The notes under the pieces were generated by a model, which saw nothing but the letters and a program-made list of their open reading frames with translations, had not been told where the DNA came from and made no database searches. A stretch of 43,651 bases of DNA from Candidatus Kapaibacterium sp. (GTDB taxonomy: Bacteria; Bacteroidota; Ignavibacteria; Kapaibacteriales; Kapaibacteriaceae), in assembly GCA_022842685.1 (NCBI GenBank), contig JALHPC010000023.1:1-43651 (forward strand), written 5' to 3'. Position 1 is the stretch's first letter. The number at the start of each line of letters is the position of its first letter. Positions 1-11,400 of this stretch are shown here, in pieces. A program made the position numbers and the translations under genes.

Positions 1-2
1 AC

Positions 3-722
3 AAGGGTGCGGTCCCGCTCTCGCAGGCATTGGAGCGTTTACTTTACCGAGAGTCGCTCACGCACGTTACGCGGTCCCGCATTCTTGATGTTATCGACGT
101 TGTGCTTGCCTCATTTGAGGACCCGCAATCGAAGTCGCTGCCTGCGACCACGTTGAGTCCTGATGAAGCTGATATGCGTGATGTTGGGGATGATCCGCCA
201 TCAGTAGTTGATGAAACATCTACGTCAGGTGTTGTTAATGAGCCCAAGCCCGATGTTGAGGAGGGTGCCACATCTGTTGTTGATACGGTGCCAGCAAGTG
301 AGGTTGAGGTCTTACCACCCCCTGCAGAGGCGCCTGCGCCTGATCCTGGGGGTCTTTCGAACCTCGCAGAGGAGCCCCGTGAGGTTGCGCCCGAGGGCAA
401 TCCAGAGCCCCTTATCGCACAATCTGAGCAGGGGGCATCGGCAGACGTTGTAGTGGTAGGCGAAGAGCACGACGGCATTGGGCTACGGGTGGCGCGTCTT
501 AGGGAGGTGATGGACGAGCGGACGTTGGACAAGGTTATTCGCAAGATCTTTGTGCGGGACAAGGCCTTGTATGAGCAGACCGTTCGCGAGGTGTTGCGTG
601 CGGGCACTTGGAAGGAAGCAGTGGGAGCGTTGGACAGATTTTACGCCGAGAACGACATCGAGGCGAACAGTGCCGTGGCCATGGAGTTATCGTTGGCCAT
701 ACGGCAGAGCTATAGGCACTAG
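3..722 (+). CDS. Unknown protein, 3' end of a gene (5'-truncated by the window)
   Basis: The frame is open to the window edge. The first in-frame start-like codon is a TTG at 30, but coding appears to run in from upstream, so this is treated as a partial gene. Visible parts are a basic helical stretch (LLYRESLTHVTRSRILDVID), then about 110 residues of acidic, Pro/Val/Glu-rich linker, then a compact helical C-terminal region of about 75 residues (from LRVARLREVMDERT) ending IRQSYRH. No catalytic motif, signal peptide or membrane segment is visible. The stop codon TAG (720-722) directly abuts the obgE start codon, so the two are probably co-transcribed and translationally coupled. I do not recognise the family. 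The two helical ends joined by a disordered acidic linker suggest an adaptor or binding protein, which is inference only. Confidence 0.6.
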   Translation, partial: KGAVPLSQALERLLYRESLTHVTRSRILDVIDVVLASFEDPQSKSLPATTLSPDEADMRDVGDDPPSVVDETSTSGVVNEPKPDVEEGATSVVDTVPASEVEVLPPPAEAPAPDPGGLSNLAEEPREVAPEGNPEPLIAQSEQGASADVVVVGEEHDGIGLRVARLREVMDERTLDKVIRKIFVRDKALYEQTVREVLRAGTWKEAVGALDRFYAENDIEANSAVAMELSLAIRQSYRH

Positions 723-1736
723 ATGAACTTTGTTGATACCGCCTCGATTGAGGTGCAGAGTGGCGACGGCGGATCCGGCCACGTTAGCTTTCGGCGTGAG
801 AAATTTGTGGCAAAGGGTGGACCTGACGGTGGTGACGGCGGCCGAGGTGGCAGCGTTATAATCGAGGGTGACAGTCAATTGGGCACGTTGTTAGATTTTA
901 CCTACCGGCGTCACTATCGAGCCGAACACGGTGAACGAGGGGGCAAAAACCGTTGTACGGGTAAAAGTGCCGACGACATTGTGATACGTGTACCGTGTGG
1001 CACTGTTGTGAGAGACAAGACAACTGGCGAGCAGATTTGCGACATCGAGCGTCATGGTGAGCGTGTTGTTGTTGCCGTGGGCGGCCGTGGCGGCCGTGGG
1101 AATCAATGGTTTGCGACGCCGACCAACCAGGTGCCGCGACATTCTGAGCCTGGCACGCCTGGTGAGACGAAGATTCTTGAACTAGAACTCAAGTTATTGG
1201 CTGATGTGGGCCTTGTGGGTTATCCGAACGTGGGCAAGAGCACGCTCATCAGCGTAATCAGCGCTGCAAAGCCAAAGATTGCGGATTACCATTTCACCAC
1301 CTTGGTTCCGAACCTAGGGTTGGTGAGGGTTGGAGACTACAAGTCGTTTACTGTTGCCGACATCCCTGGGCTCATCGAGGGTGCCAGTGAAGGTAAGGGG
1401 TTGGGGCATCAGTTCTTACGGCATGTTGAGCGAACAGCCGTACTTGTTTTCATGATCGACGCGTTATCTGAACATCCCGACGAGGACTACAGGGTTCTCA
1501 AGGCCGAGCTGCGCAGATTCGATCCTGCGATGACGCAGAAGGCGTCGATTGTTGTCTTTTCGCGCACCGATGCGCTCACGCCAGAGCAGCGCGTGTCCTT
1601 GGAACAGGGCGACCTAGTGCGGCGTCACAGGGCGCGCTTCATATCGGCGGTGGCGAAAGAAGGCACTGACGAGTTAGTGCGAGAGCTATGGTCGGTGGTC
1701 GAACGGTCGCGAAGGGCATCGCAAATCAACGATTAA
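723..1736 (+). CDS. obgE: GTPase ObgE/CgtA
   Basis: A 337-residue Obg-family GTPase. These proteins act in late assembly of the 50S ribosomal subunit and in stress control. Residues 1 to about 158 form the Gly-rich Obg fold ([15 protein letters not shown]). The G domain follows with G1 GYPNVGKS at about 166-173, a switch region with [11 protein letters not shown]3 DIPG at 213-216, G4-position SRTD at 280-283 and G5 SAVAKEG. The G4 motif departs from canonical NKxD: Asp is kept but Asn-Lys is replaced by Ser-Arg. FCB-group Obg proteins often have a relaxed first position, as far as I recall. There is no C-terminal OCT extension. Translation starts at an ATG immediately after the upstream stop. 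The next gene begins about 700 bp later behind its own promoter candidate. Confidence 0.95.
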   Translation: MNFVDTASIEVQSGDGGSGHVSFRREKFVAKGGPDGGDGGRGGSVIIEGDSQLGTLLDFTYRRHYRAEHGERGGKNRCTGKSADDIVIRVPCGTVVRDKTTGEQICDIERHGERVVVAVGGRGGRGNQWFATPTNQVPRHSEPGTPGETKILELELKLLADVGLVGYPNVGKSTLISVISAAKPKIADYHFTTLVPNLGLVRVGDYKSFTVADIPGLIEGASEGKGLGHQFLRHVERTAVLVFMIDALSEHPDEDYRVLKAELRRFDPAMTQKASIVVFSRTDALTPEQRVSLEQGDLVRRHRARFISAVAKEGTDELVRELWSVVERSRRASQIND

Positions 1737-2147
1737 ACAATGCGTAGAGCCCTTGTAAAGCACTTTTGACCAATCGAACCAAGGTTTGGCACGGCAGTTG
1801 AGGAGTGGCCTTTGCAAAAGTAGTTGCCGCATACGAGTGACAAGACTCAATACGTTGTGCAGCAATCACTTAGAGCAGGACAGCCGCCCGAACATCGTGT
1901 AAGTGTCAGCCCACCGAAGAAAGAATGGTGGGGAATTGCTTGGGGATGTGGGGTGGAAGTGTCAATCGGATTTCACAAACCGAAGTGTCTGCGGGCGGCA
2001 CTTCGGCGTCGACAACAGAGCCCGAGGAAACGTAGAGTTGGTAACTGCATGACAACTGTTTGCTACCGTCTTTCCAACCGAAAGCACAATGAGCTCCCTT
2101 TGGGGGGGCGTTGGGGCGTGGGTGGAGTACGGCCAGGGAAAAAAGGG

Positions 2148-2179
2148 TTTGGTTATCACTCTGCGCAGCGATATTTTAG
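2148..2179 (+). promoter_or_regulatory. Bacteroidota-type promoter candidate for the giant repeat gene
   Basis: TTTG (2148-2151) is followed after 20 nt by TATTTTAG (2172-2179). This matches the Bacteroidota arrangement of a -33 TTTG and a -7 TAnnTTTG with one mismatch in the -7 box. It would place the transcription start near 2184, leaving a leader of about 250 nt. Confidence 0.4.
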
Positions 2180-2323
2180 CGGCGCTTCAAGCAACGCGTT
2201 GTTCCCGGTGGGGGATGGTGTGTTGGTTGGCGTGCCGTGCTATGCGGCAGAGAGAGGCACATGAATAATGAGTACTATGGCGGGGCCCGCAGTGGCTCCG
2301 CGCTACGTGTTATCACGAATAGC

Positions 2324-2387
2324 AGGCGCCAGAGGCGCCTTTCGGTGCTTGCGGCAGGCAGCGATGCCGAGTGCCTCCGTGCCGGAG
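2324..2387 (+). promoter_or_regulatory. Hairpin pair in the 5' leader of the giant gene
   Basis: The first hairpin pairs AGGCGCC (2324-2330) with GGCGCCT (2334-2340) around an AGA loop. The second pairs CTCCG (2375-2379) with CGGAG (2383-2387) around TGC. They lie 40-115 nt before the start codon, inside the predicted leader. They could act as mRNA stabilisers or an attenuator; there is no long U tract after them, so simple termination is less likely. Confidence 0.35.
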
Positions 2388-2437
2388 CGAATCAAGAAGC
2401 AATCACAAATTATCAGTTCATTTCATCGGAGGATCGT

Positions 2438-5400
2438 ATGAGTCAGTTGGATTCCGCGACGACCTACCTTCAACGTGGCACATCGACGGGGAGCTGGCTT
2501 AGCCGGCTATCGTTGTTATTGGTCATGCTGGCGGTTGCTGCGTCGAGCGGTCTCGCACAGGTGACCCTCACGCACGTTGGCCCTGGAATACCGCCGGTCG
2601 TGTCACCAAACATCTGTAGCGGTTTAGCACCGCAGTTCACGGTAAGCGTTGGTGCCAAGCCAACGATTACGTATAACGTTGCGGCAAACAACGGTCAGGG
2701 CATGCAAGCCCAGGCTGTGCCGGCCAACGTATACGACATCACAGCAGTGATGGACGAGGACATGGTGTACGAAGTACCTGTCGGAAACATTCAGCGCGTA
2801 ATTGGCGCTGGAGATTTCGAGGTAACGTACTTTGGCACGACGTACAATCTGTCGACCGAGCCATTCTTTATCGGTTCGAATGGCTTTGTACGGTTCTCCG
2901 ACCGAATCAACAACACGGTTGAGGTGGACAACGTTGGCATTGTTGCTCAGAATATTCCTGCAGCCGCACAGCCAAATAATGCCATCTACTTCCTAAATCG
3001 CGACCTTGCACCTCGTATGGGTGTGGACGGCGAAGTGATTTGGTATGAAGTTCAGAACATCGCAGGTGAAGACGTACTTGTTGTGTCCTTCGAGGACGTA
3101 TCGCAGTACAACATCCTTCTTGCCTATCCTTTTGCTCAGGTAAACGTCCAGGTATTGATTTGGGCCGACGGCGGACCAAATGCTGGTCGTGTTCAAGTTC
3201 GTCTGGTTGACTTCCCTGCTCCGGGCAATGCCGACCCACACACTATTGGTGTTGAAAACGCCTGCGGTGTTGGCGCTGGTGCAGCTACAGCAGCCGCTCA
3301 GGACGTTGACGGTGCTGGTCCGTTCCTAAACTTCGTGCATAATAACGTAACACATGCAGCTGCGTTGGCTCAAGGCCAAGCTGGTGCAGGTGTCGACATC
3401 GGCTGGGACTTTACAGCTGTCGCCGGTGCAAACATGAACTATCGCGCTCGCCTCGTTACCACGGGTACCAACCTTGTGGCTGACGGAACGAGCATTACCG
3501 CTGTAACAGGCGACGAAGTTTTCCAGACTGGTGTTCCAACGGCCTTTCCGGCTGGTAGTGGAACTACGGGTGGTGCTCCGTTTGCTCTGAACGCGTCAAG
3601 TACGATTAACCTAGGTACAGCAGCTGGACAGCGTACATATTATGCATACATTGAGTACGCTAACTGTACGTTTGAGCGCTCGGCTCCGTTGACGCTTACG
3701 GTTGTTCCACAGCCAACGGCACAAACGATCTCGGGTCCAACAACCATGTGTACCGATGTTGCTGCTACTCATAGCGTAGCGTCAACCGTTACAGGTTCGA
3801 CTTTCGGTTCTTGGACAGTAACAGGCGGTGCCTTTACGGGAAGCATTGTTGTTGCAACAAACGTCACGGCGAATGACCAAGCAACGATTACTGTGCCTTC
3901 GGCAGACATTTCGCCTTCGGCATCGCAAACGCGAACAATCTCTGTAACGGAAACAAGCCCTGCTGGCTGTTCCGTAGTCAGTTCAAAGGTTGTAACAGTA
4001 TTCTTGAAGCCAGCCGGCGTAATTGGCGGAGGTACGTCATTTATATGTGCCCCAACGACAGGTACGGCTACGACCCCTTCCTTTAACTGGGTAGGTTCGG
4101 CACTTAGCGGTCCAACATATGCATGGTCACTTCTAGGTGCTGGCGCTTCTGGCGCAACCGTAACGTCGCCATCGGCATCGACAACGACAGTTGGCTTGCC
4201 ATCGACGTTCACACAGGCTGTATCGATTACGCCAATCAATGCTACGCTCCAGCTCGTCATCACAAATGGATCGGTAACACCGCCATGTGCAACGACTGTA
4301 ACGACGCCAATTAGCTTCAGCCCAATCCCAACAGCTAAGACAATTACGGGTCCTAACCCTGTTTGTCAGAATACACCAGCTGCTGAGACATATACACTGA
4401 CGCTTCAGGGCGGTACTGCGAACACGTTCGCATGGTCGGCCACTGGTGTCGCTAACGTGTTTGTCGCTCCTGACAACCTCTATGTCGCTGGAACACCGGT
4501 TCTGAATAAGAACTCGCTGACCCTTAACTGGACTGGTTTTGGTACAGGTACGGTAACAGCAATCGAAACAACACCAGATGGATGTTCACGCACACACACG
4601 TTAACTGTAACGGTGAATGCGCAGCCAACACCATCAATTGTTGGTTCGAACACCCCATGTGCATTTGTTAACGCAACGGTTGGCAATCCATCGTATCAGT
4701 CGGCTCCAAACCCGATTGAATATACATACCTCGTTAGCCCAATTAGTGCTGGCAGCACATGGTCATGGAGCGTAACGAATGGTACCATTCAGGGCGCCAA
4801 CAATTCTTCGATCATCACTGTACGTTGGACAGCCGCTGGTGCTGGTAACGTAACGCTGACCGAAACGAACGCAAACGGTTGCTCAAACACAGTAGTACTC
4901 AATACAACTGTCGTTGCAACACCTCCTGCTGGCAACTTCCTCACAAACGGTCCTTTGACTGTTTGTGCTGGCACAAACCACAACTACACCATCACTGGTG
5001 CAGATGGTGCCGCTGGTTTGCACACGTTTACAGTTGTCGGTGGTACAATTGTCTATCCAGCCACCACGCCATACGTTGGTTCAGCTACTGTTGCATCGGG
5101 TAATGGCAACGGTACACTGAACATTACATGGGGTGCAGGCGCTTCGGGTACAATTTCGCACGAGTACACAGTTGCTGGTTGTGCTGCCCTTGAGGTATAC
5201 ACAGTAACAATCAACCAGTTGCCAACGGCAACGATTGGTGGTTCAAGCCCTGTATGCGGTGGACAAGCAGGCGTTGTGTACACAGCAACAGCTGTTAACG
5301 CACCGCTGCCAGCTACGATTACGAATTATAACTGGACAACAACAACACCTGCCTTGGTAACCTACGTGGGTCCAACGAACGGTGCTGGTGTTACATCTGC

Positions 5401-8400
5401 TACGATCAACTTCACGAACAGCTGGCCAACGACAACCGACAACGCCAACGTTACGCTTACGCTAACGAACAGCAATGGCTGTATCAATACGATTAGCCGC
5501 ACGATTGTTGTTCACCACACGCCAGACGCAACAGCGATTACTGCACAAGCAGGACCATCGCCAGTCTGCGGCTCGGCAACTGGTTCAGTTCTTACAAACA
5601 ACTATACCTTTACTGGTGTAGCCGGTGCTGGCTATAACGTAACACTTGTAGGTGCGCCTGCAGGATCGTCAGTAACGACTCTTCCTACGTCAGGAGCTGG
5701 TGCTAAGTCTGCCACAGTAACATGGGGTAACTACGAAGCACCAAACAACCTTGCGCCAGTAAGCACACCGGTAACGGTTCGTTTCAATGCCTTTAATCTT
5801 CTTAATGGTTCATGTGTTGGTCCTAACGAAGATGTAGCGGTAACGCTCTTCCAACGCCCAGCAGTGCCAACCATCAACGTACCACCCCTGTGTACAACCA
5901 TGCCATTGCCTGTGAACGTCAACGTTACCAACAATGGTAACGCTGGTCAGCCAGGTGTAACCTATGCATGGTCGGCAACAGGCGGTATGACCTTCAATAA
6001 CCTTGTACCTTCTGGAATCACGAATCAGATCACCGCACTTGGTGGCGCTGGTTTCAAGAACATCACCGTTACGGCTACTGGCCCTGGCGGATGTACACGT
6101 CAATCGGTCACTCAAGTTGAAGTAGTTGCAGTTCCTGCGCAAGTAGTCGCGGGTCCAACAACAGCTTGCGTATACGTACAAGACCCTGCTGGTATGAATG
6201 GTTCGGCAATTCTTGCTGACGTTCCTAACACGGCATATGTCTACACGTACTCCGATCCTACGCCACACGCTGGCTGGAGCTACTCATGGACGGTTACAAA
6301 CGGTCAGCTTGTAGCATGGGGTCCATCGAATGTTGGTCCATGGACTGCATTCGATCCCACGCAGGTTAACTCGGGTGGTCCAATCCTTAACGCTACACAC
6401 GTGCGCATCGCATGGTGGGGTCCAACGCCAGGTGTTGTTAAGTTCACAGCAATCCACCCAGGTGGATGTAGTGCAACAACGCCAGATTACGTTGTTGGTC
6501 TTAGCCCAATTCCAGTACTACAAAGTCTAGCTCCTCTTGCACAGAACATCTGTTCTGGTAATGGGGCAACGATTAACCAAGCGGCATCACAAGCTGGTTT
6601 CACATACACCTTGCAGCGTCGTTTGGTTGGTACACTTCCATGGTCAAATGTTGCTGGTGTAGCTACGCAAGCAGGTGGTGCACCACTCACGTGGAACATC
6701 CCAGCGGCTGCTCTTTCATACACAACAACACCAGTTGTTCCTACACAATATGAATTCCGTGTTGTAGCCAACTCTGCAGGTTGTGGTCTCATCAATGCAA
6801 CAGTAGCTGTTGCTCAAGTTGATGTATATCCAACACCTAACGATGTACCGGTTGTTAACGCACCTAACCCTCAGATTGTCTGTACTCCAGACAACCTGGT
6901 GTTCAACGTTCAGAACTCACAAACGTGGGTACGCTATACGCTTGAACGCACACCACTGCTTGACTTTGCTGGTAACCCAGTTGCTATCTCGTGGGCCCCG
7001 GTTCTTGGTGGAGCAGCTGTAGGTAACGGCGCAACACTTGTCCTAACAGACAACACAAACCCTGCCGGTAGCAACCCACTGCTCAATGCAAACAACTACC
7101 GCTATCGTGTGATTGCTGAAATCGATCCGCTGCTGCTAACACCAGTATCGTGCTCGATTGTTCTTACGCAGCAGCCAGAAGTACGCGTGTTTGCGCTACC
7201 TCTTCCTCAAGTAGTGGCATATACAAACCCTGTTTGCTGGGAACAACCAGTACAGGTTAATATGACTGGCTCGCAAGACGGCGTGACGTACGAAGTGCTT
7301 CGCAACGGTTTGTCGATGGCTCCACCAGTAATCGTTCAAGGTACCGGTGCAGCAGTAAACGTTGCTGTACCAGCACTTTCTGCAATGCCAACGAACCCAC
7401 TTGTTCCAACTGTCGTAACGTTCTCGGTTCGCGGTACGCTTCGCACAGGAGCCGCTCCATACAATCGTCCAGTTCCAGCCAGCCTATGCCCGAATACGTT
7501 CGGAGCTTCAGGCGTAACAATCAATCCTAAGCCAGTTGCCGTTGTTAACGGACCTGCGGTCACTTGTGGACCGTCGACAGTTAACTACACACCTGGTCCA
7601 TCATGGGGTATGCATAACGCCACCTATGATTGGGAATTGATGGCATACCCAACTGGTTCTACACCGGTAACTGCAACGAACAGTGGTTTTGGTACCGTAA
7701 ATCCATACACAGTAAACTGGGGAACAGTTAACCTCAGCTGCAATGGATCTTACAATCCTTTCGCTGCTCAAGTTCGTTTGATTGAAACGAACGTGTTTGG
7801 TTGTGCAGACACAGCATTGCTGAATGTCACAATTCAACCAACTATTGCAGATGCTACGATTATCGATCCAGCTGACGCAGCAGTTATTTCGAAGGCCTGT
7901 ATCTACGGTGGATTCGAATCACATCTTCGTACCTATACAATTCAGCGTCCTAATCCATGTGTATTCCCTGCTGGAACAACATGGTTGTGGACAATGCCAA
8001 TTGCTCCTGCTCCTGTTACGGGCGTTATCCGCTCAGGTCAAGGTACACCATCGATTGTTGCTGAATGGAATACCACAGGTGGTACAAACATTGGTACAGT
8101 CACGTGTGTTGTAACCTTGCCATTGTCGCACGGTGGTTGCGCTACTACATACACCAAGCAGGTTATTGTCTATCCTTTGCCAGTTCCAGTTATCAACGGT
8201 CCTGTGCAAGTGTGTCAGAACCAGCAAAACGTAACGTATACAGCGGATAACTATCCAACAGATACGTACAACTGGCAAGTTATCGGTGGCACCATCGTAG
8301 GTGGCTCTGGTAATGGTGTTGTTGGTGACACAGCCGCACGCAGCGGTTTGGCACTCAACACAATCCAAATCAACTGGTTGGACGTTCCTAATCCGAACGC

Positions 8401-11400
8401 CTTCATCCGCCTAACACAAGTAAGTGCAGTTGGATGTATGAACGTAACGAACTTCTTCGTTACAGTTAACCCTACACCAACACCTACAGTAAGCGGACCT
8501 GACGCGGTATGTAATAATCGTCAATACACATTCACAACGGCAAACAACGCTCCTGCGAATACCTATTCGTGGACAGTAGTTGGCGCAGCAACGCCGGTAA
8601 GTGGTGCTAACTCTGCATCGTTTACGGTTCAAACTGCAGCCGGTGCAGGTGCCTTCACAGTGAGCGTAACCGAAACAGTTTCGGCTACTAACTGTTCGAA
8701 GACTGCGACTAAGGTAGTTGGCGTTGTCATCGCTCCAAATCCTGTTATCACACGCACCGCTCCACTTCCTGGCGCAGTAGGTGGTGCTTGCGTAAACCAA
8801 ACCGTAACGTATCAAGTAGCTAATATCGTTGGTGGCCGCTCCTATCGCTGGACGGTTGTAGGCGGTAATATCCTTGGTCCAAATAATGCTCCTGGTATCA
8901 ATGTTCAGTGGAACACGGTTGGTAATGGTTCTATCACGGTTGAAGAATGGGTAACGGCTACGCAGTGTACAACTAGCGTATCGCAACCTGTTGAGATCGT
9001 AAGCGAACCGAATCCAACTATCACTGGCTCAACAAACGTTTGTGGTCAATCTAGCCAAACATACAGCACGCCACTTGTGGCTGGCAATACGTATGCTTGG
9101 AGCATGACTCCAGGACCAAATTCGTTCACTTCAGGTGTCACAAACAACTCGGTTTCCATTCTGTTTGGCAACCCAGTTCCGGGTGCAGCTCCTGTAACAA
9201 CTCTGACGGTTGTTGAAACCAACACACTCAGTGGTTGCTCGAAGTCTGCTAGCTTGAACATCACTGTCCGCTATCAACCACAAGTACAGGTTATTACACG
9301 CATCTCACCTGCAGGACTTGCAGGACAAGCATGTAACAACGATGTTATTACGTATGGCGTTGCTCCAAGCAATCTGCCACACGTAACGTACAACTGGACT
9401 GTTACGGGTGGTACACTATTGAGCCCTAACGGAAGCAACACGGTAGCTGTACAATGGACAACCATTGGCGCTCAAACGCTAACGCTTGTTGAAACTACCG
9501 TTGGCCAAACATGTTCAGCTACGTCGACACTTAATGTAGCCGTCTCGTACAAGCCAACACCTAGCATCAGTGGTAGCACAGTAACATGTACTGGTACTGA
9601 GGTTACGTACTCAACACCGAATGTTGCTGGTAGCACCTACAGCTGGGCACTTCCTGCTGGTGGTGGTATGTTTACAAGCCCAACGACATCGAACACAGTA
9701 ACCGTAATGTGGACCGCTCCTGGACCACGTTCCGTAGCAGTTCAAGAAACGAATGGTCTGTGCCAAGGCACTGCGTCAATTAACGTTAACGTTGGCCTAA
9801 CTCCAACAGCAACAGCAATTAGTCGTGTTGGTGGCGGTATCCTTAATCAGGCTTGTGAAAACCAGACGATTGGTTACTCGACACCATTCAGTGGTACAAG
9901 CACATATCTGTGGACTGTAACCGGCGGCAATTTTGTTGGCGGCATTAACAATGCCTCTACTGTCAACGTACAGTGGACTGGTATTGGTCAGCAAACACTT
10001 GCCGTTCGTGAAACAACAACAGGCACGAACTGCTTCATGGATGCATCGATTAATGTCGACGTAACTCGCCAGCCAACGCCAAGCATCGTGGGTGCCACGA
10101 CTGTTTGTACCGAGGATGACGTAACGTACTCGACCGCATCGGTACCTGGAAGCACATATACATGGTCGCTACCTCTTGCTGGCGGTACATTCCTGACGGC
10201 AACTAACACCAACTCGGTAATGGTTCGTTGGACAGCCCCAGGTGCCCGCTCTGTTTCTGTAACTGAAACAGCAGGCAACTGCTCTGCAACAACAACTGTG
10301 AATGTAACTGTAGGCTTCCGCCCAGTTGCAACATCGATCAGTCGTGTTGGTGGTGGCATTCTAAACCAAGCCTGTGAAAACCAAACGATTGGCTATTCGA
10401 CACCATTCAGTGGTACAAGCACGTACCTCTGGACGGTCACCGGTGGCAACTTCGTTGGTGGTATCAACAACACTGCTGGCGTAAATGTCCAGTGGACTGG
10501 TGTTGGTCAACAAACACTTCGTGTTCGCGAAACAACCACAGGAACGAACTGCTTCCGCGAAGCATCGATCAACGTGGACGTTACGCGTCAGCCAACGCCA
10601 AGCGTTGTTGGAGCAACCACAGTATGTACGCTTGATGAAGTTACCTACTCGACGGCATCGGTTCCAGGCAGCACATATGCATGGTCGTTGCCACTCGGTG
10701 GAGGTACATTCCTTACTGCCACGAATACGAATTCGGTAATGGTTCGCTGGACAACAGCGGGCGCTCGTTCGATTTCGGTAACGGAAACAGCAGGTAACTG
10801 TACTGCAACTTCAACTGTTAACGTAACAGTTGGTCAAAAGCCAACAACAACAACGGTTACACGCGTAACACCAGCTGGTCAAGTTGGTCAGGCATGTAAC
10901 GGTCAGTCGATCACGTACTCGACACCAAACAATGCCGGCAACACATATGAGTGGACGGTAACGGGTGGTGTTATTACGAACGGTCAAGGTACATCGTCGA
11001 TCACTGTTCAGTGGGCCACCGTTGGCAACCAAACTGTAACGATCAAGGAAACAACTGTTGGCACACAGTGCAGCACGATTGTTGTCCAGAACGTTTCGGT
11101 GACAGCAATGCCAGAACCGGTTATCGCTGGAAATACTATCTCGTGTATCAACAAGATTCACACGTATACTACGCCAGCAGTTCCTGGACACACGTACTCA
11201 TGGAGTATCACTCCAGCGAATGTGTTCGCTCCGATTGCCGGCTGGAATACAAACAACTCGATCACGGTACAATGGACGCAACCAGGTCTGCATCGCATCA
11301 TCGTGACGGAAACGTCGCTTGGTGGCTACTGTGTTGCTCGTGACACGATGTTTGTTCAAGTGAACCTTGTTCCAAACCCACTTATTGTTTCAACGACAGG

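Larger units (their letters stand above)
1737..2437. other. 701-bp intergenic leader of the giant repeat gene
   Basis: I find no convincing gene here. A 146-codon open frame at 1824-2264 has poor composition (Trp/Arg/Gly rich, no family resemblance) and runs into the next leader. The giant gene's frame is also open back to 2237, but those 67 residues lack a signal peptide and overlap hairpin-forming DNA. The stretch holds a promoter candidate (2148-2179), two hairpins (2324-2340 and 2375-2387) and the ribosome-binding site at 2428-2433. The implied 5' untranslated leader is about 250 nt. Confidence 0.6.

Noticed and set aside
44..607. 187-codon antisense open frame
   Set aside because: Low-complexity Ser/Thr-rich shadow of the first gene.
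1824..2264. 146-codon open frame in the leader of the giant gene
   Set aside because: Composition is rich in Arg, Trp and Gly with no family resemblance. It overlaps the promoter candidate and the upstream extension of the giant frame.
2237..2437. N-terminal extension of the giant ORF
   Set aside because: It puts 67 residues before the signal peptide and overlaps a hairpin. The ATG at 2438 has a good ribosome-binding site.
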